This document shows, in pieces, positions 1-5,952 of a stretch of 6,126 nucleotides of DNA. Where the stretch lies: positions 17,532 through 23,657 of the forward strand of contig MGPL01000128.1 of NCBI GenBank assembly GCA_001797415.1, read 5' to 3'. Below the pieces are notes generated by a model. That model did not search any database and had not been told where the DNA came from. It worked only from the letters and a program-made list of their open reading frames with translations. The translations under genes were made by a program, and so were the position numbers. The DNA comes from Deltaproteobacteria bacterium GWA2_55_10 (GTDB lineage: Bacteria; Desulfobacterota; GWC2-55-46). Positions within the stretch are counted from its first letter, which is position 1. The number at the start of each line of letters is the position of its first letter.

Positions 1-1
1 G

Positions 2-307
2 AAGCCAAAGATAAAACTCTTCGGAAAACTCCTTGAGAAATTCCGGGAACTGAATCATGTCGGCGACATAAGGCAGATAGGGCTGGTCGCCGGAATAGAA
101 CTGGTCAAGGACAAGTTGACGAAAGAGAGCCTCCCCTCGAAGAAGCGCGTCGGCTACAGGGCCTGCCTTGAAATGAGAAAATACGGGGTCATTCTCCGTC
201 CCATAGGGGATGTCGTGGTCATCATGCCGCCCCTGAGTATCAAGGAGGCGGAGCTTGAGAGGATAATGGACGCGGCGTACAGGGGGATAAAGGAAATAAC
301 GGAGTAG
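2..307 (+). CDS. bioA: Adenosylmethionine-8-amino-7-oxononanoate aminotransferase, C-terminal part (5' end outside window)
   Basis: BioA is the PLP-dependent enzyme that moves an amino group from S-adenosylmethionine to 7-keto-8-aminopelargonate, giving 7,8-diaminopelargonate, the step before dethiobiotin synthetase. Only the last 101 residues are present, read in the frame starting at base 2 and ending in TAG. They contain the small-domain strand and helix pattern of class III aminotransferases: VGDIRQIGLVAGIELVKD, then the BioA-like tail YGVILRPIGDVVVIMPPLSI followed by an acidic helix. The PLP lysine and the rest of the active site lie upstream of the window. The complete bioD downstream on the same strand supports BioA over other class III aminotransferases such as ornithine or acetylornithine types. 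The reading frame is intact to the window edge. The TTG at 116 is an internal leucine codon, not a start. Confidence 0.87.
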   Translation, partial: KPKIKLFGKLLEKFRELNHVGDIRQIGLVAGIELVKDKLTKESLPSKKRVGYRACLEMRKYGVILRPIGDVVVIMPPLSIKEAELERIMDAAYRGIKEITE

Positions 308-345
308 ATGATGAGCCTGCGGCAAGTTGCGGGTATCGTATCTCC

Positions 346-431
346 AAATCTCCCCTCCCTTGACGGGAGGGGACTAAGGGGAGGGTGATTTTCACCCCCA
401 CCCTGCCCTCCCCCGTCAAGGGGGAGGATTT
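346..431. repeat. 86-bp imperfect palindromic G/C-rich element between bioA and bioD (REP/MITE-like)
   Basis: The two halves mirror each other around base 390. The outer ends are AAATC and its complement (346-350 and 427-431). Each half carries its own perfect 8-bp hairpin: CCCCTCCC/GGGAGGGG at 352-359 and 365-372 with loop TTGAC, and CCTCCCCC/GGGGGAGG at 407-414 and 420-427 with loop GTCAA. The loops are complementary to each other, so the whole unit can also fold as one long stem closed by GGGTGA-TTT-TCACCC (383-397). Length, symmetry and intergenic position fit the palindromic dispersed repeats (REP/BIME or small MITE type) common in bacterial genomes. That it is multicopy is inferred, because only one copy is visible here. 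It sits in the 167-base gap inside the probable biotin operon and would be transcribed with it. Confidence 0.75.
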
Positions 432-474
432 ATAAGCAACCCATCAAATTACGGGGAATTGAACGATTCAAATC

Positions 475-1167
475 ATGAAGCCCTCCTTTTTCATAACCGG
501 AACAGACACCGGCGTAGGCAAGACCGAGGCGGCCTGTGTGCTCGCCCGGTCGTTCAAGGCCGCCGGGTACAGGGTCGGGGCCATGAAACCGGTCGAGACA
601 GGCTGCGCTGACAATAACGGCAAGCTCATCCCTCAGGACGCACTGAGGCTCAAGGAGGCCTCTGGCTCCTCAGCAGGCCTTGAGGTCATAAACCCGTACA
701 GGTTCACGCTGCCCATCTCGCCTCAGACAGCATCGGAGCATTTCGGCGTAACCATTGAATTTGAAAAGATTAAATCGTGCTATGACGAGCTTATCGAGGA
801 TAGCGACGTCATGCTGGTCGAGGGCGCCGGGGGCTTGCTCGTCCCCATCTCCGAAGGCCAGACTATGGCTGACCTGGCCCTCTATCTTGGCCTGCCCGTA
901 ATCGTCGTTTCGGCCAACCGCCTGGGCACAATAAACCATACCCTCTTGACCGTCCAATGCGCCATATCAATGGGTCTCAAGGTGGCTGGCGTAATCCTCA
1001 ACAACACTACCCCTGAAGACGGAGATATAAGCAGGGCGTACAACCGCGCTGATATCGAACGCCTCTCGCAGGTGCCCCTCCTTTTCGAGATCCCGTTCAT
1101 CGATGCAAAAAAAGAGGCTCCCTTCCTATTGGAAGGGAGCCTCTTGTCCTCTTTAATCAGAGCTTGA
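475..1167 (+). CDS. bioD: ATP-dependent dethiobiotin synthetase
   Basis: BioD closes the ureido ring of dethiobiotin from 7,8-diaminopelargonate, CO2 and ATP in the cytosol, the penultimate step of biotin synthesis. The 230-residue product has the usual family length (about 220-240). The P-loop GTDTGVGKT is at residues 9-17 and MKPVETG at 37-43 (K38 is the expected carbamate/substrate lysine). D55 in QDALRL and E116 in VEGAGG (115-120) are the expected Mg/ATP ligands, and the nucleotide-base region ILNN lies at 174-177. An in-frame TGA at 460-462 sits just upstream, so ATG 475 is the first usable start and places the P-loop correctly. No clear Shine-Dalgarno precedes it; the nearest G-run is about 20 bases away. 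The last 20 codons contain a 15-bp hairpin that probably serves the convergent aconitase gene. The stop lies inside the left end of a putative repeat. Confidence 0.95.
   Translation: MKPSFFITGTDTGVGKTEAACVLARSFKAAGYRVGAMKPVETGCADNNGKLIPQDALRLKEASGSSAGLEVINPYRFTLPISPQTASEHFGVTIEFEKIKSCYDELIEDSDVMLVEGAGGLLVPISEGQTMADLALYLGLPVIVVSANRLGTINHTLLTVQCAISMGLKVAGVILNNTTPEDGDISRAYNRADIERLSQVPLLFEIPFIDAKKEAPFLLEGSLLSSLIRA
1107..1145 (-). terminator. Intrinsic terminator for the minus-strand aconitase transcript, embedded in the bioD coding sequence
   Basis: Perfect inverted repeat: GAGGCTCCCTTCC (1114-1126) pairs with 1131-1143 across the loop TATT, and two further A-T pairs give a 15-bp stem. On the plus strand seven A residues (1107-1113) precede it, so on the minus strand the stem is followed by seven T residues, the canonical Rho-independent layout for transcription arriving from aconitase (stop at 1302, about 155 bases upstream in that direction). 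In the plus direction the stem is followed only by TTGTCCTCTTT, so it may end bioD transcription weakly too. The same bases encode BioD residues of about 212-224. Confidence 0.85.
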
Positions 1168-1276
1168 TGACTTCACATACCTGCGTTGCTCCTCGGCTCG
1201 TCATTGCGACGTACATGAAGAGTACGCCTCATTCCTCGCCTTCGTCGCGCCTTGGTCTGTTTTGTCCTGAAGCTCT
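1159..1276. repeat. Putative degenerate intergenic repeat with short terminal inverted repeats
   Basis: The space between the convergent bioD and aconitase stops holds no coding frame that looks real. Its ends form an imperfect inverted repeat, with 10 of 12 positions matching: AGAGCTTGATGA at 1159-1170 against the complement of 1265-1276. Inside there is a hairpin CGTAC-ATGAAGA-GTACG (1210-1226), an outer pair GCGACG (1206-1211) with CGTCGC (1243-1248), and two partly similar direct segments starting TCCTCG. A short tandem AGCTCTTT/AGCTCTTG follows at the right end. The arrangement resembles a small non-autonomous mobile or dispersed repeat. Copy number cannot be seen from one window, so this call is tentative. 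The left end includes the bioD stop codon. Confidence 0.4.
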
Positions 1277-1301
1277 TTAGCTCTTGAGCCTATATAGCCT
1301 A

Positions 1302-3230
1302 TTACCTGGCTGCAGTCGTATAATTAAGCGTACCGCCCGCGAGTATCGTCTCCACCTGCCTCGGCGAATACCCGTGCTTGAGCCTTATCTCCCTGCCCTT
1401 GGTCACGTTCCTCACGGTCACGGACTCGCCGGTAAGCGCCTGCCTCAGGTTCGGCATCTCGAACTCGTCTCCGTCATCGATGGAGTCGTAGTCAGCCGCG
1501 TTCTCAAAGGTAAGTGGCAGTATGCCGAAGTTCACCAGGTTGTCCTTGTGGATCCTGGCGAAGCTCTTGGCGATAATGGCCTTGATGCCGAGGTACATGG
1601 GGCACAGGGCCGCGTGCTCGCGTGAAGAGCCCTGTCCGTAGTTCTCACCGCCAACGACGAACCCGCCGCCTGCCGCCTTCGCCTTCTCGTGGAACCTGGC
1701 GTCAATCTGGGAGAAGACGCTCTCGGAGTACTTGGGCACGTTCGAGCGGTACTTGAGCCATGTGCCCGCGGGCGTGATATGGTCTGTGGTGATGTTGTCG
1801 CCGAGCTTTATGAGGACCTTGCCCTTCAATGTCTCGGGCAGCGAGCCCTGCTTGGGGAGCTCCTTGATGTTCGGGCCGCGCGAGATCGAGACCTTCGAGG
1901 GGTCCTTTGCGGGCGCGACGACCATGGAATCGTCTATGAGGAACTTTGCGGGCGCCTTGACCTTCGGGAACTTGCCGAGCTTCCTCGGGTCGGTGATGAC
2001 GCCGTAGATGGCTGCGGCAACCGCTACCTCGGGGCTGCAGAGGAATACCTTGCCGTCCTTGGTCCCGCTCCTGCCCTCGAAGTTCCTGTTGAAGGTACGG
2101 AGCGATACGCCGCCCGACGGGGGCGACTGGCCGTTGCCTATGCAGGGTCCGCAGGTGGCTTCGAGTATCCTCGCGCCTGCCTCGATGAGATGCGAGAGGC
2201 CTTTGTTAAGGGCCATCATGTCGAGAACCTGCTTGGAGCCAGGGGATATGGTCATGCTGACGTCGGGGTGCACCTTGAAGTCGCCCTTGTGGAAGACTTC
2301 TGATACGAGCATAAGGTCCCTGTAGGAAGAGTTTGTGCAGCTTCCCACGCATACCTGGTCGACCTTCATGCCTTCTATCTCGGAGACCTTGCATACCTGG
2401 TCAGGCATGTGGGGCTTCGCTATCATTGGCTCGAGCTTGGAGAGGTTTATCTCGATCGTCTCGTCGTACCTGGCGTCCTCGTCGGCCTTGAGTTCTATCC
2501 AGTCTGCTTCCCTGCCCTGCGCCGCCAGGAACTCCTTTGTGACTTCGTCAGAGGGGAACACGGATGAGGTCGCGCCGAGCTCGGCGCCCATGTTGGTTAT
2601 GGTCGCCCTCTCGGGGACCGAGAGGCTCGCTACACCCTCGCCGCCGTACTCTATCACCTTGCCCACGCCGCCCTTGACGGTCATCTTTCTGAGGAGCTCG
2701 AGGATGATGTCCTTTGCGGAAACCCAGGGCTTCAACTTGCCCTTGAGGTCTACCTTCACGACCTTGGGATATACGAGGTTGAACGGGCCGCCTCCCAACG
2801 CGACCGCAACATCGAGTCCGCCCGCGCCTATGGCCAGCATGCCTATGCCTCCGCCGGTCGGGGTGTGGCTGTCAGAGCCCAACATCGTTTTGCCTGGCTT
2901 TCCGAACCTCTCGAGGTGAACCTGGTGGCATATTCCGTTGCCGGGCTTTGAGAAGTAAATGCCGTACTTCGAAGCGAGGGTCTGCAGGAACCTGTGGTCG
3001 TCGGCGTTCTCGAAGCCGCCGTACTGGAGCGTGTTGTGATCGACATAGCTCACGGAAAGCTCTGTCTTCACCCTGGGCACGCCCATCGCCTCGAACTGCA
3101 GATATGCCATCGTCCCGGTGGCGTCCTGGGTGATGGTCTGGTCTATCCTGATGTTTACCTCTTTGCCCTGTACAGGCTCGCCTGATACAAGGTGGCTGTC
3201 GATCAGCTTCTGTGCAACGCTCTTGCCCAC
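1302..3230 (-). CDS. Aconitate hydratase (Aquifex-type aconitase, [4Fe-4S] enzyme)
   Basis: Catalyses reversible citrate-isocitrate isomerisation through cis-aconitate in the TCA cycle, in the cytosol. The 642-residue product fits the shorter Aquifex-type/mitochondrial-like aconitases rather than the about 890-residue AcnA. The N-terminal substrate region has DQTITQDATGT (30-40) and GSDSHTPTGGGIGMLAIGAGG (118-138). The three cluster cysteines are visible: C298 in VGSCTNSS, and C360 and C363 in CGPCIGNG. The C-terminal swivel domain has GDNITTDHITPAGT (477-490) and the active-site loop GENYGQGSSREHAAL (528-542). The start is GTG at 3228-3230, chosen because AAAGGAGG lies 7 bases upstream and homology begins there. 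The open frame runs on to 4088, but that extension is low-complexity, Arg/Gly-rich antisense-type sequence of the chemoreceptor gene. It is separated from its neighbours by terminators, so it is probably a single-gene unit. A role in the LeuC/homoaconitase branch is unlikely given the fused swivel domain and motifs. Confidence 0.95.
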   Translation of the reverse strand: MGKSVAQKLIDSHLVSGEPVQGKEVNIRIDQTITQDATGTMAYLQFEAMGVPRVKTELSVSYVDHNTLQYGGFENADDHRFLQTLASKYGIYFSKPGNGICHQVHLERFGKPGKTMLGSDSHTPTGGGIGMLAIGAGGLDVAVALGGGPFNLVYPKVVKVDLKGKLKPWVSAKDIILELLRKMTVKGGVGKVIEYGGEGVASLSVPERATITNMGAELGATSSVFPSDEVTKEFLAAQGREADWIELKADEDARYDETIEINLSKLEPMIAKPHMPDQVCKVSEIEGMKVDQVCVGSCTNSSYRDLMLVSEVFHKGDFKVHPDVSMTISPGSKQVLDMMALNKGLSHLIEAGARILEATCGPCIGNGQSPPSGGVSLRTFNRNFEGRSGTKDGKVFLCSPEVAVAAAIYGVITDPRKLGKFPKVKAPAKFLIDDSMVVAPAKDPSKVSISRGPNIKELPKQGSLPETLKGKVLIKLGDNITTDHITPAGTWLKYRSNVPKYSESVFSQIDARFHEKAKAAGGGFVVGGENYGQGSSREHAALCPMYLGIKAIIAKSFARIHKDNLVNFGILPLTFENAADYDSIDDGDEFEMPNLRQALTGESVTVRNVTKGREIRLKHGYSPRQVETILAGGTLNYTTAAR

Positions 3231-3237
3231 GATTGCT

Positions 3238-3245
3238 CCTCCTTT
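3238..3245 (-). promoter_or_regulatory. Strong ribosome binding site fixing the GTG start of aconitase
   Basis: On the minus strand AAAGGAGG is followed by AGCAATC and then GTG. This near-perfect anti-16S match with 7-base spacing from AGGAGG decides the GTG at 3230 as the start over the much longer open frame upstream. Confidence 0.88.
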
Positions 3246-3266
3246 AGGGGGGTATAAACGAGAGTT

Positions 3267-3272
3267 ATTATA
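3267..3272 (-). promoter_or_regulatory. Candidate -10 element of aconitase, proximal
   Basis: A perfect TATAAT on the minus strand would start transcription near 3260 and leave a leader of about 30 bases. No convincing -35 hexamer exists at 16-19 bases upstream and there is no extended -10 TGN, so it would need an activator or another sigma factor. It may be an alternative or second start to the distal candidate. Confidence 0.35.
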
Positions 3273-3338
3273 ACGTATTCCAGGTCCTTTATTCCACAAA
3301 AACAGGCACTTACGGTTTTCGGGATTTTGGAGCGTTAT

Positions 3339-3367
3339 AGGATACACAAACATCAGGAAAAAGTCAA
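3339..3367 (-). promoter_or_regulatory. Candidate sigma-70 promoter of aconitase, distal
   Basis: On the minus strand TTGACT (3362-3367; 5 of 6 to the -35 consensus) and TATCCT (3339-3344; 4 of 6 to -10) are spaced by exactly 17 bases. It lies just downstream of the chemoreceptor terminator and would give a leader of about 100 bases before the GTG. This is sequence match only. Confidence 0.45.
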
Positions 3368-3414
3368 ATGAAACCCAAAAGGTAAAACCGGGGATTTCAG
3401 GGCGGTATGAAGGC

Positions 3415-3446
3415 AAAAAAAAGGCCTCCCTGAAAGGGAGGCCTTT
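3415..3446 (-). terminator. Intrinsic terminator of the barrel-cytochrome-chemoreceptor operon
   Basis: Perfect 12-bp stem AAAGGCCTCCCT (3420-3431) with AGGGAGGCCTTT (3435-3446), 3-base loop. On the minus strand it is followed by eight T residues (complement of A 3415-3422). It begins 14 bases past the chemoreceptor stop, a textbook Rho-independent terminator separating that operon from aconitase. Confidence 0.93.
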
Positions 3447-3460
3447 GATGCTGGTATTCT

Positions 3461-5335
3461 CTATTTCACGAGCGCGAGCTTTCTCTTTTTCGTCTCTTCC
3501 TGAAAGACCGGCTCCTGGGCATGGCCCGCGCCCTCGAGCTTGAACATCGATATCATATCCTTGAGCCGTGCCGAGAGCTTCGCAAGGTCTACCGCGGCGT
3601 CCGCCACGTGCGTTACGTCCTCCGCCCTGTTCCTGGCCACGTCGGCCACTGTCTCGATATCGCGGCTTATCTGGCCCGCGGCAGTGGACTGCTGCTCCGA
3701 GGCCGTAGCTATCTGCTGGACCATGGTAGAGACCTGTTCGACCTGGCCGAGTATCTCGTCGAGCGCGATACCCGCCTCCCTGGCGTAGCCCGAGGCCTCT
3801 TCGACGGCCTTGACCTCCTTGTCGGTGCTCTCTATGGCCATCCTCGTATCCTCCTGGATGGCCTTGATCATCGCGCTTATTTCCTTGGTCGCCTGGGTCG
3901 TCCTTTCGGCGAGCTTCTTGACCTCGTCGGCGACAACGGCAAAGCCCCTGCCCTGTTCTCCGGCCCTTGCCGCCTCTATGGCGGCGTTCAGGGCCAGGAG
4001 GTTCGTCTGGTCGGCAATGTCGTTTATGACTCCCACGATCTTCCCGATCTCGGCGGAACGACTGCCGAGCTTGGAGATCGTGTCGCACGATTCGTTGACG
4101 ATAGGCACTATCGAGTTCATGCCGTTCACGGAATGGGAGACTATTTGCGCGCCCATCTTGGCTGCCTTGCTGGCCTTCATGGCAGCCTCGGCCGCGCCGT
4201 GGGTATTGCCTGCCACCTCGTTTATGGTCGCGCTAAGCTCTTCGGAAGCCGTGGCCACCATCGCGGTCTTCGCCTTCTGCGCCTCGGTGCCGCTCACTAT
4301 CTGGTTCGACGATGTGGAGAGCTCCTCGGAGGTAATAGCGATCTTCACGGTCGCATCCTGTATCTCCTTGATCATATCGTTGAACCTGTCGAGGAAGGAG
4401 TTGAAGCCGGAGGAGAGCTTGCCCATTTCGTCCTTGCTCACCACGTCGAGCTTGGTCGAGAAGTCCCCTTCGGACATCCTGTTGAAGCCTGCGAGCAGCG
4501 CCTTTATGCCCCTTGTGACGAATATGGACATGAACAGCGCGAGTATGCCCAATATTATGGCCAGCCTTACCACGCCCACTCCGGCGGTCTTGAGGTTGTT
4601 TGCGGCGATGTCCTTTTGTATGTCGGCTATCGAGAACTCCATGCTTATCGCTCCGAGCACGTCGCCCTCTTTGGCCATCTTGTGGCAGCCGCTCGTCGAG
4701 GAGCAGCTCTTCTGGGCGATATACGGTACGAGCACCCTGCCCTTGTCGCCCTCGAAGTGGTAAATGGGCTTGCCGTTCTTCAGAACCTCCCTGTCGAGGT
4801 CGTCCTTGGGCAGCTCCCTCGGGTCGGTCTCCGGCGCCGCCTTCGCCTTTTCTATCTTGTCCTGGGCGTCCTTTATCGAGGCCTGGAGGTCGTCTATCTC
4901 CTCTTTCAGGTCGCTCCTTTCGCCGGAGTCCCTCGCAGCTCTAAGTTCCTTCTCAAGGCGCGTGATGTCTTCCTTATAGCCCTTGACGGCCTCCATCTCC
5001 CTCGGGATGGTCTCCTCTTCCCTTATCTTCCGGAAGCCTTCGTCCACGTTCGGGCCTCTGATGATCCTCACGTGCTCAACGCCCTCGATCTCCTTTGACA
5101 TGGCATCGAGCATCGAGAAGCGGATATCCATCTGGTCCTCGCGCATGAGCGTGTTGAGCGCTGTCCTCACGTTCTCGGCGAAAACGAAGGTCCACTTCTC
5201 GATGTCCTTGTACATTATGTCCTTCTCTTTTTTCGTGCTGAACCAGACATCGAAAATAGTGAGGACTACAAGGGCGGCGCCGATAGTGAGCATGAACTTC
5301 GCGCCGAGATTAAGGTCCTTAAGCTTCTTCTTCAT
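3461..5335 (-). CDS. Methyl-accepting chemotaxis protein with periplasmic domain carrying a C-x5-C-H heme-like motif
   Basis: Inner-membrane chemoreceptor that would control CheA kinase. Of 624 residues: TM1 about 14-33; periplasmic domain about 34-250; TM2 about 251-273; HAMP about 274-328; signalling domain about 330-598, with the canonical hairpin tip IADQTNLLALNAAIEAARAG (440-459) and GRGFAVVADEVKKLAERT (462-479). The periplasmic part has a charged coiled-coil stretch (about 113-166), then a PAS/Cache-like region ending VPYIAQKSCSSTSGCHKMAK and GDVLGAISMEF. C211, C217 and H218 sit where related sensors carry a CxxCH heme c site, but the spacing is x5. Heme binding is therefore inferred, not certain. 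The C-terminus (RKLALVK) lacks a CheR-tethering pentapeptide of the NWETF type. The start ATG follows GAGGAG (5340-5345) closely; the gene begins 14 bases after the cytochrome stop, so the two are co-transcribed. The ligand is unknown; redox or energy taxis is the likely role. Confidence 0.93.
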   Translation of the reverse strand: MKKKLKDLNLGAKFMLTIGAALVVLTIFDVWFSTKKEKDIMYKDIEKWTFVFAENVRTALNTLMREDQMDIRFSMLDAMSKEIEGVEHVRIIRGPNVDEGFRKIREEETIPREMEAVKGYKEDITRLEKELRAARDSGERSDLKEEIDDLQASIKDAQDKIEKAKAAPETDPRELPKDDLDREVLKNGKPIYHFEGDKGRVLVPYIAQKSCSSTSGCHKMAKEGDVLGAISMEFSIADIQKDIAANNLKTAGVGVVRLAIILGILALFMSIFVTRGIKALLAGFNRMSEGDFSTKLDVVSKDEMGKLSSGFNSFLDRFNDMIKEIQDATVKIAITSEELSTSSNQIVSGTEAQKAKTAMVATASEELSATINEVAGNTHGAAEAAMKASKAAKMGAQIVSHSVNGMNSIVPIVNESCDTISKLGSRSAEIGKIVGVINDIADQTNLLALNAAIEAARAGEQGRGFAVVADEVKKLAERTTQATKEISAMIKAIQEDTRMAIESTDKEVKAVEEASGYAREAGIALDEILGQVEQVSTMVQQIATASEQQSTAAGQISRDIETVADVARNRAEDVTHVADAAVDLAKLSARLKDMISMFKLEGAGHAQEPVFQEETKKRKLALVK

Positions 5336-5349
5336 AGCTCTCCTCTGAC

Positions 5350-5916
5350 TCAGTGATTGCCTTCCAAGGGATAAAGCTTGTGGAAGGCCCTGGAGTCCTT
5401 CAAAGCCTCTTTGACGTCAAAATTATCGTTCCTGAACGGGTTATCCTTGTGCTTGTGGCATGAGTTGCAGACCTCGGGATCGACGGAGCCGAACTTCTGT
5501 CCTGCTGCCTTCACCTCTGCCCTGGTGAACCTGGTGGTCTTCTCCTTGTGTATCTGCCTGTACTCGCTGCCCGGGCCGTGGCACATCTCGCAGCCCACGC
5601 CGGATAGCTTCGGGGTCGAGGAGATGTCGGTGAAGCCTCCGTCCTCCTTGTATCCGATCGAATGGCACTGCAGGCACTTTGAGTCACTTGAATAATCCTT
5701 ATCCGGGTCAAGGTTCGCCTTCTTCTTCTTTGTTTCCTTCTTTCCGGGGGACAGCAGGTCGAACGCCTTGGCGTGCGCGCTCCTTTCCCAGTCGGCTATC
5801 TCCGACTTGTGGCATTTGCAGCCGTCAACGCCGACGTACTTTGGCTTTGCGTCGGCGTTCCACGCGGACGCCGTTACCAGAAATGCGGCGGATATGAATA
5901 GTCTTGTAAACCTCAT
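5350..5916 (-). CDS. Periplasmic multiheme c-type cytochrome, cytochrome c554-like (three CxxCH plus one CKCH)
   Basis: Secreted electron carrier of 188 residues. A Sec signal peptide (hydrophobic core about 6-18) ends at ADA|K, predicting cleavage after residue 23. Canonical heme c motifs are CLQCH (81-85), CEMCH (109-113) and CNSCH (150-154). A fourth motif just after the signal peptide, in YVGVDGCKCHKSEIADW, reads CKCH (33-36), one residue shorter than CxxCH. The preceding YVG and following W and SAHAKAF match the first heme region of cytochrome c554-like proteins, so a tetraheme protein is likely if that site is loaded. A lysine-rich linker (58-73) separates it from heme 2. Candidate distal ligands are H48, H123 and H180. 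The start ATG has AAAGGAG 11 bases and GAGG 4 bases upstream. It lies 36 bases after the barrel gene stop and 14 bases before the chemoreceptor start. Partners and redox role are inferred from context. Confidence 0.88.
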   Translation of the reverse strand: MRFTRLFISAAFLVTASAWNADAKPKYVGVDGCKCHKSEIADWERSAHAKAFDLLSPGKKETKKKKANLDPDKDYSSDSKCLQCHSIGYKEDGGFTDISSTPKLSGVGCEMCHGPGSEYRQIHKEKTTRFTRAEVKAAGQKFGSVDPEVCNSCHKHKDNPFRNDNFDVKEALKDSRAFHKLYPLEGNH

Positions 5917-5952
5917 CTTGCCTCGTGCTCCTTTCTCTTTATAATCCTATTC

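Noticed and set aside
308..388. Small open frame beginning ATGATG right after the bioA stop
   Set aside because: 26 codons running straight into the palindromic repeat, no ribosome binding site of its own, and a low-complexity Gly/Arg end dictated by the repeat.
1689..2303. 204-residue plus-strand open frame opposite aconitase
   Set aside because: Shadow frame; the minus strand carries all aconitase motifs through this stretch.
3231..3338. Iron-responsive-element-like or riboswitch structure in the aconitase leader
   Set aside because: No CAGUG loop with a flanking stem and no recognisable riboswitch core could be found in the leader.
3231..4088. Continuous open frame extending aconitase upstream to a 928-residue protein
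   Set aside because: The extra 286 residues are Arg/Gly-rich, overlap the chemoreceptor in another frame, cross its terminator and lack family similarity. GTG 3230 has an excellent ribosome binding site and matches the family N-terminus.
3810..4763. 317-residue plus-strand, hydrophobic-looking open frame
   Set aside because: Ser/Leu/Ala-rich complement of the chemoreceptor's helical repeats; apparent hydrophobicity arises from complementary codons.
3521..5098. 525-residue open frame on the plus strand opposite the chemoreceptor
   Set aside because: It is an antisense shadow of a high-GC3 coding gene: composition is Leu/Arg/His/Gly-rich, there are no recognisable domains, and the opposite strand encodes an unmistakable chemoreceptor.
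5938..5943. TATAAA on the minus strand ahead of the cytochrome, as a separate promoter
   Set aside because: No -35 hexamer at 16-18 bases, and the leader would be only about 15 bases; an operon with the upstream barrel gene explains the spacing better.
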